Source: Streptomyces sp. BHT-5-2 (GTDB lineage: Bacteria; Actinomycetota; Actinomycetes; Streptomycetales; Streptomycetaceae). From it: a DNA stretch of 64,000 bases. Numbering within the stretch: the first letter of the stretch is position 1; each line of letters begins with the position of its first letter. The translations under genes and the position numbers were made by a program. This document shows, one piece after another, positions 17,814-25,245 of this stretch. Under the pieces are notes generated by a model. It had not been told where the DNA came from. It did no database searches and worked only from the letters and a program-made list of their open reading frames with translations. The stretch spans positions 4,154,001-4,218,000 of the forward strand of contig NZ_CP081496.1 in NCBI RefSeq assembly GCF_019774615.1, read 5' to 3'.

Positions 17814-17881
17814 CCGCCACCACCACCCACCGCACCAGGCGACTTCGACCGGCACAGGCACGAGCAGTTGTCGGTCGGTGA
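17810..17881 (+). pseudogene. Truncated ABC-2 permease N-terminus
   Basis: Starting at the GTG coupled to the ATPase stop, 23 codons read MTATTTHRTRRLRPAQARAV, which is the usual basic, pre-membrane N-terminus of ABC-2 permeases paired with DrrA-like ATPases, and then hit TGA. No membrane segments follow in any frame. The following DNA reads in another frame like part of a different protein (SVGEAAEPLTAESVLLERLC), so a deletion has probably joined two genes. This leaves the ATPase without its permease unless one is encoded elsewhere. Confidence 0.55.
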
Positions 17882-18105
17882 GGCAGCGGAACCTCTGACC
17901 GCGGAGTCCGTCCTCCTGGAAAGGCTCTGCGCGGTGCTCCGCCGGCACGCCCGCACCGGTCGCACCGTCCCCAGAACCGGAGCCCCGTCCGATGGAATCC
18001 GGCTACGGCTGCCGGCCAGCACCGTGAGTCTCCTCGCGCAAACCGCCCGGGAAGCAGGACACTTCACGCATACCGCCATGCGATGCGAGCCAAGGAGACG
18101 ACACC
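17882..18105. other. Possible deletion scar with orphan coding fragment
   Basis: In the frame containing the TTG at 17868, about 60 codons read as plausible protein (ESVLLERLCAVLRRHARTG, then SDGIRLRLPASTVSLLAQTA) with high third-position GC, then lose coding character before the MOSC gene. It has no start or stop of its own. I take it as a fragment left by the event that truncated the permease; the parent family is not recognised. Confidence 0.35.
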
Positions 18106-18987
18106 ATGCCGCACGAACTCGGTACCGTGGCCGGCCTGCGGCGCTACCCGGTCAAGTCGATGCTCGGCCAGACGGTGACCTCCAGCGAGATCACCGAACG
18201 CGGCCTGACAGGAGACCGCTCACTGGCCATCATCGACCAGGACACCGGGAAGATCGCCAGCGCGAAGACCCCACGACTGTGGCGGGACCTGCTGCAGTGC
18301 ACCGCCACGCTCGAACGGGACCACGTCCGTATCGCCTTGCCGAACGGCAGCTTCCTCCGGAGCGACGATGCCGACATCGACGACGCCCTCTCCGCCCACC
18401 TCGGCCGGACCGTCACACTGGCCGATACCGCCCCGCCCGGGGGCACGCTGGACCGATCCGTACCCGAGCAGGTGCTCCGCGACGGCCTCGACGCCGAAGT
18501 GCAGGCGGACATCGTCGACCTCGGCGCGCTGGCGCCCACCGGCACCTTCTTCGACTTCGCCCCCGTACATCTGATCAGCACCTCGACCCTGCACCAGGTA
18601 GCCGCCCTCAGCCCCCGCAACAGCATCGAGGCGGTGCGCTACCGCCCCAACATCGTGATCGACACCGACGGCCTCGGCTTCCCCGAACATGCCTGGACGG
18701 GCAGCGAACTGGGCATCGGCGAGCAACTCGTCCTCCGCATCGTCGCCTCCACGCCCCGCTGCGCCGTACCAACCCTCGCGCACGGCCCACTCCCCCAGGA
18801 CAAAGCCGCCCTGCGCACCCTCGCCGAACACAACCGAATCGTCGCCATGCCCGGCCGCCGCCCCGAACCGTGCGCCGGCGTCTACGCCCAGGTCGTCCGT
18901 CCCGGCCGCGTGACACCGGGCGACACGGTTCGCCTGTCGCCCGAGACCGTCACCACGGACCGTCCGGCGGCCGCGGCCGCGTCGTAG
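18106..18987 (+). CDS. MOSC domain-containing protein
   Basis: The 293-residue protein begins with a MOSC N-terminal beta-barrel signature (LRRYPVKSMLGQTVTSSEIT, about 9-28, then GDRSLAIID). The C-terminal MOSC domain includes RYRPNIVID, TPRCAVPTLAHG and the conserved cysteine in that segment. MOSC proteins are soluble molybdenum-cofactor or sulfur-carrier enzymes related to the MoCo sulfurase C-terminus and to mARC/YiiM. The ribosome binding site AAGGAG precedes ATG 18106. It is monocistronic. Confidence 0.88.
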   Translation: MPHELGTVAGLRRYPVKSMLGQTVTSSEITERGLTGDRSLAIIDQDTGKIASAKTPRLWRDLLQCTATLERDHVRIALPNGSFLRSDDADIDDALSAHLGRTVTLADTAPPGGTLDRSVPEQVLRDGLDAEVQADIVDLGALAPTGTFFDFAPVHLISTSTLHQVAALSPRNSIEAVRYRPNIVIDTDGLGFPEHAWTGSELGIGEQLVLRIVASTPRCAVPTLAHGPLPQDKAALRTLAEHNRIVAMPGRRPEPCAGVYAQVVRPGRVTPGDTVRLSPETVTTDRPAAAAAS

Positions 18988-19285
18988 CCGCCCATCGCCA
19001 GGCCGAAGTGGGCCACCTGCCCGTTGCCCATCGTGCGGGCTTCGGCGATGAGGCCGTCGACGATGTCAATGCCGCCGTCGGGGGTCGTCGGGATGTGACT
19101 GATCTCGCCGGTGCCTGCATGGTCGAAGGCCATGATGCGGGTCCCGGTCGGCAGGGCGAGGGCGACGAACACGGGGTGCCGGTCCGTCTTCCAGGTGTCC
19201 ACGCCACCGCTCGCCAAGGTGACCGGGACGTCCGCAGGCAGGCCGAGCACCGGCCGACTTGGTGGTCGACGGCCTGGCGAGAATC
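18988..19285 (-). pseudogene. Remnant of an FrsA-like alpha/beta hydrolase
   Basis: On the minus strand an uninterrupted stretch of about 95 codons reads like the core of an FrsA/DUF1100-type esterase: PVTLASGGVDTWKTDRHP, then VALALPTGTRIMAFDHAGTG, then a nucleophile-elbow-like HFGLAMGGYDAA. The sequence stops being recognisable where it meets the end of the MOSC gene, and the N-terminal region and the catalytic Asp and His are missing. A normal member has about 350-400 residues. I see no start codon with a ribosome binding site, so this is a broken piece. Confidence 0.6.
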
Positions 19286-19453
19286 TCACGGCGCCTGCAC
19301 GGCGGGTGGTACCCACGTCAGGGACTCACGCTTCGAGCAAGGGCGCGACAGATCGTTTCAGCGCCACCCACAAAGAGGACCCGGGGCCTACCAGCGCACC
19401 GGCGGGGAAAGCTGTCGCCGACCAGTCAACCGCCTTACGGCAAGGAGTAATTG

Positions 19454-19642
19454 ATGCGCCGCATCGCCACCGTCATCCTCGGAACCGTCGCGCTCTTCGG
19501 GGTTCTCGCCACCCCTGCCCAGGCTTCGACCGCCCCCATCACCGATCAGCTTGTCGGCGTTGTCGGCACATTGTGGGGCAGTACCATGCCAGCCAGCCTC
19601 ACCTACACCGCCGCGACCAACGCCGTCGAAGCCAGCAAGTGA
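19454..19642 (+). CDS. Small secreted protein
   Basis: The 62-residue product has a classic Sec signal peptide: a basic start MRRIA, a hydrophobic core TVILGTVALFGVLA, and a likely cleavage after AQA at about residue 24. The mature part of about 38 residues is uncharged and Thr/Ala/Val-rich. ATG 19454 is placed 6 bases after AAGGAG. There are no cysteines, and it does not match the chaplin pattern. Function is unknown; it may be a cell-surface or secreted peptide. Confidence 0.6.
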   Translation: MRRIATVILGTVALFGVLATPAQASTAPITDQLVGVVGTLWGSTMPASLTYTAATNAVEASK

Positions 19643-20097
19643 CGACGAGGACCCCATGAGCCGCGCCGTCGGCAGGCGCACGGAATGCTCGCGGGCGGCG
19701 GCTCCCAGAACGGGTCACGGGGGACCGGCCTGACCGGCGGATCGAGTCCGCCCCGGCCCATACCGCCGCCTCGACCGTGGAACAGCTCCGTCAACACCTT
19801 GGCGTCCGCTTCCCGGGCGCCCTCGTCGATCCCGGGGATCCGGACGGCCAGGGCGCCCGGCAGGTGGTAGCGGTGCGGCCAGGCGCCCGACCCACCCCCG
19901 GTGCCCACGCCGTCGCCCTGGCCCTGGCTCGGTGCCTCCGGGATTCGATGCACCGCCCGGCTCCGGGTAGCCAGGCCCGGCAGTTAGGTGAAGCGATGGA
20001 GCCTGATTGGGTTAACTGCCTTGCGCAGACGGATCGAAGGGCGGTCGCCAGGGGACCTTCCCAGCAAGTGATTCCGTTTAGTTCCCTGGAGATTTCC
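19643..20097. other. Non-coding or decayed stretch
   Basis: Open frames cross on both strands but none has a start site with recognisable content. One minus-strand reading near 19790-19870 (ALAVRIPGIDEGAREADAKV) looks protein-like and might be a fragment, unidentified. The end holds the promoter and ribosome binding site of the next small gene. Confidence 0.35.
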
Positions 20098-20274
20098 ATG
20101 CGCATTCGCACTGCAATTGCCGCCGCAGCCCTGGCCACAACAGCCCTGCTCCACGGAGCAGCGGTGGCTGCTGCGGTGTCGCACAACGCTCCCCCGACCC
20201 ATTCCAAGCAGGTCTTCTCCGCTACGGATGATGACGACGACGAAGACGAAATGGGCCAGAGCGACGACGACTGA
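20098..20274 (+). CDS. Small secreted protein with poly-Asp tail
   Basis: The 58-residue product has a Sec-type signal (MRIRTAIAAAALATTALLHG, with likely cleavage near AAVAAA at about 26) and a short mature peptide ending in a strongly acidic run (DDDDDEDE, then SDDD). GGAG sits 6 bases before ATG 20098. The acidic tail suggests cation binding or electrostatic interaction with the envelope, but this is speculation. It shares the small-secreted layout of the gene at 19454, though not its sequence. Confidence 0.6.
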   Translation: MRIRTAIAAAALATTALLHGAAVAAAVSHNAPPTHSKQVFSATDDDDDEDEMGQSDDD

Positions 20275-20569
20275 GCATGACCGAGGAGTGAACGGCCGGC
20301 GCAGGTGTCTGGCCAGTGCCCACCAGGCGCCTCGATGCGGCGGCCCCGGGCCCTCCGGGCGTCCGTGTCGGCCGTTCCTCTGAACACCGGCACCGTCCGG
20401 CAGTGGCACCCGTTCTGGTAGCGAATCAGGTCCTCCCGTAAGACGGGCGGGCGACGGCCGGCCCGTCGCCCGCCCGTCCGGGGGGACCTTCGGCTTGCCC
20501 GCCCGCTGGACCTGCCTGTTCGGGCCCGCCCTCCTCGGCGCTGCCAACGGCCGTGCCGAGGCCGGCGGG

Positions 20570-21229
20570 TCAGTGCCAGCGGCGTTTGACGACCGCGGTG
20601 TTGGCGGCGCGGTCGTGCATGCACTGCCGGAACGGCTCGTTCCAGATGCAGGACAGTACGTTGATGAGGCCCAGGACCGGCACCATGCCGATGCCCAGAT
20701 AGGCCAGCCAGCGCCCCAGGGCGTGACCAAAACCGAGCTTGTTGCCGGTTTCGACGTGGACGACGCGCAGGCCGCAGATGGCCTTGCCCAGGGTCCCGCC
20801 CATCGCCGTCGTCAGAGGTTCGAAGAAGAGGCCGACGAGCAGTGTCCAGGCGAAGAGGCCGAGAACCACGGGCACCCCGCGACCGTCTCCGGGCTTGAAC
20901 GTGCTGTACATCCAGATGTTCGCCGGCACCCAGGCGCCCGCGATCAGCACGCCGATGACCAGGTAGTCGATGAAGCGGGCGAGCAGCCGCATACCGGGGA
21001 CCGCGAGCGCCTGCGGAGGCGGCCCCTGCGGCCTGCCCATCTGCGGGTGGCCCGCCTGCGGTTGACCCATCTGCGACTGTGGGGGATGCGGTGCCCCGTA
21101 AGGCGGGACCGGTGACTGCGGCGGATAGGGCTGAGGCGGTATGCCCTGCGGCTGACCGTAGTGCGGTTGCGCGGGGCCGAAGCCGGGGCCGTGCTGGTTG
21201 GGGGGCGGTGGCGACTGGAAGGTACTCAC
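20570..21229 (-). CDS. RDD family membrane protein
   Basis: The 219-residue protein has a Pro/Gln/Gly-rich cytoplasmic N-terminus (about 1-85) with repeated GQPQ/MGQPQ elements, then an RDD domain beginning RLLARFIDYLVIGVLIAG, where Arg and Asp in the first membrane segment are the family hallmark. Three to four membrane segments follow, including GGTLGKAICGLRVV. GTG 21229 was chosen as the only start that precedes the Pro-rich region; the site upstream is weak. RDD proteins are of mostly unknown function, with some linked to ion transport. Confidence 0.82.
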   Translation of the reverse strand: MSTFQSPPPPNQHGPGFGPAQPHYGQPQGIPPQPYPPQSPVPPYGAPHPPQSQMGQPQAGHPQMGRPQGPPPQALAVPGMRLLARFIDYLVIGVLIAGAWVPANIWMYSTFKPGDGRGVPVVLGLFAWTLLVGLFFEPLTTAMGGTLGKAICGLRVVHVETGNKLGFGHALGRWLAYLGIGMVPVLGLINVLSCIWNEPFRQCMHDRAANTAVVKRRWH

Positions 21230-21445
21230 AGGAGGCGATCCAAGCCGATACCCCGGCACCGCGACAACTTCAGGTCCGCGACCGACGGGCTCCCCTCCGG
21301 TCCGCCCGCGCTTCGGCGGCGTGCGTGCCACCCCGGTTTCCAGTCGGCACGAAATTCGCGCTTTCGACCGGATGACATCACTCACTTCGACGGCTCAGGT
21401 ACACCGACGCCCGGAAACCAGAGAAGTTCGCCCACCCAAGACCGA

Positions 21446-21476
21446 TTGGCTTCAACTCCCTCATTTCTACTAGAAT
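21446..21476 (+). promoter_or_regulatory. Candidate promoter for the Lsr2-like gene
   Basis: TTGGCT at 21446-21451 and TAGAAT at 21471-21476, separated by 19 bases in an AT-richer window, resemble a housekeeping sigma promoter about 34 bases before the start codon. The spacing is slightly long, so the call is tentative. Confidence 0.35.
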
Positions 21477-21509
21477 TTGTGTCGCACCAAACAGGAAAGG
21501 GGCGGCATA

Positions 21510-21917
21510 ATGGCCGTGAAGGAAACCATCCAGGTCGACGAATCACAGAAGGATGAGCCGGGCGTTCAGGAGGTAATTACTCCTGTTCCGGTCGGCAACC
21601 AGATCGTCAAGAAGGCGACCTACTGGCGTTCGATCCTCCAGGACGACCTCAATCCCGAGGTCACGGAGGGCGTCACCACGGTCAAGTTCGCCGTGCCTGC
21701 GATGGTCGACGAGGAGTACGAGACCGGGGAGACGAACGAAGACGGCTCCAAGGAGATCAGCATCCGTCAGGTTCTTGATCTCAAGTGGTACGAGGCCGAC
21801 CTTGGCGCCGAGAATCTGACCAAGCTCCAGGAAACGGTCAAGTCCTTCGTAGCCGTCGCCCGCGAGTCGGAGGCTCCCGCGGCGAAGCCGGCACGCAAGA
21901 AGCGCGCTGCCAAGTAA
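21510..21917 (+). CDS. Lsr2-like dimerisation-domain protein without DNA-binding domain
   Basis: The 135-residue protein ends its folded part with VLDLKWYEADLGAENLTKLQ followed by an ETVKSFVAVARES helix, closely matching the Lsr2 N-terminal oligomerisation pattern (strand, YEIDL, then a K/L-rich helix ending in an AAR-type element). The preceding TTVKFAVPAMVDEEYETGET strand fits the Lsr2 beta hairpin but with a longer acidic loop. Lsr2's C-terminal winged-helix-like DNA-binding domain is absent; instead there is a basic tail PARKKRAAK. It may co-oligomerise with Lsr2 or act as a phage-style antagonist. AAAGGGG precedes ATG 21510. A strong terminator follows. Confidence 0.5.
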   Translation: MAVKETIQVDESQKDEPGVQEVITPVPVGNQIVKKATYWRSILQDDLNPEVTEGVTTVKFAVPAMVDEEYETGETNEDGSKEISIRQVLDLKWYEADLGAENLTKLQETVKSFVAVARESEAPAAKPARKKRAAK

Positions 21918-21923
21918 CGCGGC

Positions 21924-21949
21924 AACGCCCCCTCCGACGAGGGGGCGTT
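21924..21949 (+). terminator. Intrinsic terminator
   Basis: A perfect 11-bp stem (AACGCCCCCTC with its complement) around a CGAC loop is followed by TTCCCGTTTCC. It lies 7 bases after the stop of the Lsr2-like gene. Confidence 0.9.
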
Positions 21950-22139
21950 TCCCGTTTCCGGCCGTGTGCAACCCATCGCACCCCCGACAGGCGCAAGTCG
22001 GGCCGAGTCAGGTGTGAGTGCGGCCCAGCTCCAGGTCGTTAATGGGGCCACAGGGAAAGCGAATTAATTCGGAGCAGTTCGGTACGACGGTTGTTCCTTC
22101 GTCGCATACTGGGACTCATGCACGTGCTGAGGGCGAGCG

Positions 22140-22262
22140 GTGAAGCGGAAATGGCCGCCTGCTTCATGGCGGGCGGTGATCGTGTTGGACGGCTCGATCG
22201 TGACCGTGGCCATGCCGGCCGTTCAGCGTGATCCCGGCTTCAGCCCGGAGGGCCGCACGACG
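22140..22262 (+). pseudogene. MFS (DHA2-type) N-terminal remnant
   Basis: The frame from 22140 reads SWRAVIVLDGSIVTVAMPAV, followed by QRDPGFSPEG, which matches the first membrane segment and loop of DHA2 drug exporters (usually VVLDGTIVNVALPSIQRDLG). After about 40 codons the frame loses meaning. No further membrane segments are found before the converging regulator gene, so only the first helix survives. Confidence 0.5.
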
Positions 22263-22410
22263 CGTCGTCCTCCGCCTCAAGGTGTCCCGGCTCTACGGCA
22301 CGGCCCTGGACGTTGCCGAAGGGTCGTAGGACTCCGGGAGAAGGTCGCTTTGCCGGACCTGGAAGGGGCCCGCTCCGTCCGTTCGTCGGTCCGGCACCCG
22401 GTCTGCCGGG

Positions 22411-23289
22411 TCAGGCCACCGGCAGTGCGTCGCGCGCCCAGTTCGACAGCAGGCGCAGGGCGGTCTCCGAGGGTGTTCCCTCTTCCACGGTGTGGGCGAT
22501 CAGTGCCTGGTCCGGGTCGTCGGGCAGTCGTAGCGTCTCGAAGCCCAGGTCCAGTTCTCCCACGACGGGGTGACGGTAGACATAGCGTCCGTGGGTCTTG
22601 TCCTTGAGCCGGTGTTCGGCCCATGCCTCGCGGAACTCCGGGCTGGTGTCGGCGAGTTCGTCCAGCAGCTCGGCGGTCCGCGGGTCGTCCGGGTGGCGGC
22701 CGGCGTCCAGGCGGAGGTACGCCGCCACATCGGATGCCTTGCCGCGCCAGTCGGCGTACAGGCTGCGCATGCCCTCGTCCAGGAACACCAGGCGGGCCAG
22801 GTTGCGCTGCCGGGGCGGCAGGGCGCCGAAGTCGGTGATCAGTGCCGCGGCGAGGCGGTTCCAGGCCAGCACGTCGGTGTTCCGGCCGACGATGTACGCC
22901 GGGACGTCGGGCGTCGAGTCCAGCAGTCGGAGCAGACCCGGTCGCACCCGTTGCGGCCGGGCCTGGTCCTGGTCGGACCCGCCGTCCGCGCCGTCCGCCT
23001 CCGGCCACGGCCGTGCCAGGCGGTAGAGGTGGGCTCGCTCCACCGCGTCCAGGCGCAACGCCCGGGCGACGGCGTCCAGTACCGCCTCCGAGAAGTGCAG
23101 GGTGCGGCCCTGCTCCAGGCGTACGTAGTGATCGACGCTCACCCCGGCGAGCTGCGCCAGTTCCTCCCGCCGCAGCCCCGGAACCCTGCGGCGTCCGCCG
23201 TATGCCGGCAATCCCAGTTCCTCCGGCCGCAGGCGGGCCCGACGGGAGCGGAGGAACTCACCCAGTTCTGCACGTCGATCCAATGCCAT
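22411..23289 (-). CDS. XRE family regulator, MmyB-like
   Basis: The 292-residue protein has an N-terminal XRE helix-turn-helix (GLRREELAQLAGVSVDHYVR, about 38-57, followed by LEQGR) and a C-terminal MmyB-like ligand-binding domain (PAYIVGRNTDVLAWN, then VFLDEGMRSLYADW and the closing ALIAHTVEEGTPSETAL). This family in actinomycetes represses adjacent oxidoreductase genes. It is divergent from the aldo/keto reductase across about 195 bases and probably controls it. Confidence 0.92.
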   Translation of the reverse strand: MALDRRAELGEFLRSRRARLRPEELGLPAYGGRRRVPGLRREELAQLAGVSVDHYVRLEQGRTLHFSEAVLDAVARALRLDAVERAHLYRLARPWPEADGADGGSDQDQARPQRVRPGLLRLLDSTPDVPAYIVGRNTDVLAWNRLAAALITDFGALPPRQRNLARLVFLDEGMRSLYADWRGKASDVAAYLRLDAGRHPDDPRTAELLDELADTSPEFREAWAEHRLKDKTHGRYVYRHPVVGELDLGFETLRLPDDPDQALIAHTVEEGTPSETALRLLSNWARDALPVA

Positions 23290-23484
23290 GCCGGAAGTAT
23301 CGGCCCTTCCGGTGCCCGTTGTCGCCCGCTCAGCCTGGTCATGCCGTGCCCAGGCATCGCCTGCCACTCCCTTCCCCGCCACCGGTCGACCACGGTGGTG
23401 TCCGGCGACGGAGCCGACCCGGACCGCCGACGACGCTCTCGACAGCCACCGCACACACCAACTCCCGGACGGGACAGACCTGTT

Positions 23485-24534
23485 ATGACCAGCCTCCCCA
23501 CCCGCCCGCTGGGCACCACCGGCATGGACATCACCACCGTCGGCTTCGGCTCCTGGGCCGTCTCCGGCACCGGCTGGCGCTTCGGCTGGGGCACCACCGA
23601 CGACGAGGAATCCGTCGCCGCCATCCGCCACGCCCTCACCTCCGGCGTCAACTGGATCGACACCGCCGCCGTCTACGGCCTGGGGCACTCCGAGACACTG
23701 GTCGGCAAGGCCATCGCGGGCCTGCCCCGGTCCGAACGCCCCTACGTCTTCACCAAGGTCGGCATGGTCTGGGACCCGACCGACCCCCAGGCACCGCCGC
23801 GTAGCACCATGCAGCCCGCCAGTGTCCGCCGGGAGGTCGAGGACTCGCTGCGGCGGCTGAACGTCGAGCACATCGATCTCTACCAGGTGCACTGGCCGGA
23901 CACCGGCGGATCGCAGGAGCAGGTCGGTGAAGGGTCCGGCACCGTCTCCCCCGACGACACCCCGCTGGGGGTGTACTGGCAGGTCATGGCCGATCTCAAG
24001 GCCGAGGGCAAGGTCCGCGCGATCGGTCTGTCCAACCACTCCCCCGAGCAGCTGGCGGCCGCCGAGGAGATCGCGCATGTGGACGTCATCCAGCCGCCGT
24101 TCTCCGCCATCCACCGCGCCGCCGCCCCCGAAATCGCCTGGGCCCACACCCACAACACCGGGGTCATCGTCTACTCACCGCTCCAGTCCGGCCTGCTCAC
24201 CGGCGCCTTCTCCGCCGAGCGCGTGGCCAGTCTGCCCGCCGACGACTGGCGCGCAAGTCACCCCGACTTCACCACCGGCCTGGCCGCCGGCCTCCAACTG
24301 GCCGACGCCCTGCGTCCCGTCGCCGCACGGCACGGCGCCACCGTCGCCGAGACCGCCCTCGCCTGGGCGCTGGCCTGGCCCGGCCTCACCGGCGCCATCG
24401 TCGGCGCCCGCCAACCGGCCCAGGTCGACGGCTGGATCAACGCCGGCACCATCGACCTCACACCGGCCGACCTCGACGAGATCGCCGGCGCCATCACCGC
24501 CTCCGGCGCCGGCACCGGCCCGCCCCGCCCCTGA
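23485..24534 (+). CDS. Aldo/keto reductase
   Basis: The 349-residue protein is an AKR TIM-barrel enzyme with the catalytic tetrad visible: Asp and Tyr in WIDTAAVYGLGHSE (about 54-67), Lys in VFTKVGMV, and His in YQVHWP. The late IVGARQPAQVDGW motif binds NADPH phosphate. It reduces aldehydes or ketones; the substrate is unknown. ATG 23485 was chosen because the long upstream frame is antisense to the XRE gene. The ABM monooxygenase gene follows 50 bases later on the same strand, suggesting one operon under XRE control. Confidence 0.92.
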   Translation: MTSLPTRPLGTTGMDITTVGFGSWAVSGTGWRFGWGTTDDEESVAAIRHALTSGVNWIDTAAVYGLGHSETLVGKAIAGLPRSERPYVFTKVGMVWDPTDPQAPPRSTMQPASVRREVEDSLRRLNVEHIDLYQVHWPDTGGSQEQVGEGSGTVSPDDTPLGVYWQVMADLKAEGKVRAIGLSNHSPEQLAAAEEIAHVDVIQPPFSAIHRAAAPEIAWAHTHNTGVIVYSPLQSGLLTGAFSAERVASLPADDWRASHPDFTTGLAAGLQLADALRPVAARHGATVAETALAWALAWPGLTGAIVGARQPAQVDGWINAGTIDLTPADLDEIAGAITASGAGTGPPRP

Positions 24535-24584
24535 GTCCCTGAACGTCCCCGCCCTCACCGCGCACCACTGGAGGACCGCACACC

Positions 24585-24881
24585 ATGTCACTGACCGTCG
24601 TCGCCGAATGCCTGGCCGCCCCCGGGAACGAGGACCGGCTCCGCACCGCCCTGGAAGCCATGATCGAACCGTCGTTGGAAGAGCCGGGTTGCCTGGCCTA
24701 CCACCCCTATGCGGACCCCAACGAACCGGCCCGCATGGTGATCGTCGAGGAGTGGACCGACCTGCAGGCCCTTGAGGCCCACTTCGCCACCGCCCACTTC
24801 CACCACGTCCGCCAGGTCCTGGACCTCGTCCTCGCGGAACCGGTGACCGTACGGAAGCTGGTGGCCGCGCCCGACGCCTGA
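24585..24881 (+). CDS. Antibiotic biosynthesis monooxygenase (ABM) domain protein
   Basis: The 98-residue protein is a single ABM ferredoxin-like fold: a first strand LTVVAECLAAPG, the helix DRLRTALEAMI, the motif EEPGCLAYHPYADP, then EEWTDLQALEAHFATAHF. Members act as cofactor-free monooxygenases of quinol-like or polyketide substrates, or as heme/antioxidant proteins. GGAGGA precedes ATG 24585. It lies directly after the aldo/keto reductase. Confidence 0.9.
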   Translation: MSLTVVAECLAAPGNEDRLRTALEAMIEPSLEEPGCLAYHPYADPNEPARMVIVEEWTDLQALEAHFATAHFHHVRQVLDLVLAEPVTVRKLVAAPDA

Positions 24882-24995
24882 GACGGGGACCGGGACCGGC
24901 GAGCGGCCGTCCAACCCCGGCAATCCCTTTTGTCTTTCCTTCCGTATACGCAATTGATGGATGGATTCAACGGGGACCAGGAGGAAGGGGCGAGC

Positions 24996-25178
24996 ATGGG
25001 AGTCTTGGACAACCTCGCTCCCGCGCTGGGCCGTAGCCACCATGACCACATGGGGCGAGGCCGGCACAGGGACCACGACGGACACGACCACGATCGTCAT
25101 GGGCGCCACGACCGGGACCACGACCGCGACGATCGCCACGACCGGGACCGGGACCGGGACCGTGGAGAGAGGTACTGA
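24996..25178 (+). CDS. His/Asp/Arg-repeat miniprotein
   Basis: The 60-residue product starts MGVLDNLAPALGRSHHDH and then consists almost entirely of His, Asp and Arg in an (H/R)D(H/R/D) alternation to the end. GGAGGAAG precedes ATG 24996. The DNA is built from repeated GACCACGACC- and GGGACC-type words, so slippage is likely in its history. The composition could bind divalent metals such as zinc or nickel or form an intrinsically disordered polyampholyte. No homologue is recognised. It lies between the ABM gene and the ABC exporter. Confidence 0.5.
   Translation: MGVLDNLAPALGRSHHDHMGRGRHRDHDGHDHDRHGRHDRDHDRDDRHDRDRDRDRGERY
25030..25175 (+). repeat. GGGACCACGACC-type degenerate tandem repeat
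   Basis: Short CACGACC, GACCGGGACC and related words are repeated through the last 45 codons of the His/Asp/Arg miniprotein, ending in three near-identical GACCGG units. The trinucleotide-phased structure keeps the frame open. Confidence 0.7.
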
Positions 25179-25245
25179 ACCTTCGCCGTTTCTGTTCCGC
25201 GGCCGGGCTTCGCGCCCGGCCGCACCGGTCGGTCGGTGAGGCGAA

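Noticed and set aside
22140..22607. 155-residue protein from 22140 as a real gene
   Set aside because: Only the first 40 codons resemble a transporter; the rest is Arg/Pro/Val-rich and overlaps the converging XRE gene.
25030..25175. CRISPR-like or satellite repeat
   Set aside because: The repeat is short, degenerate and in frame with an ORF; there are no spacers or Cas genes.
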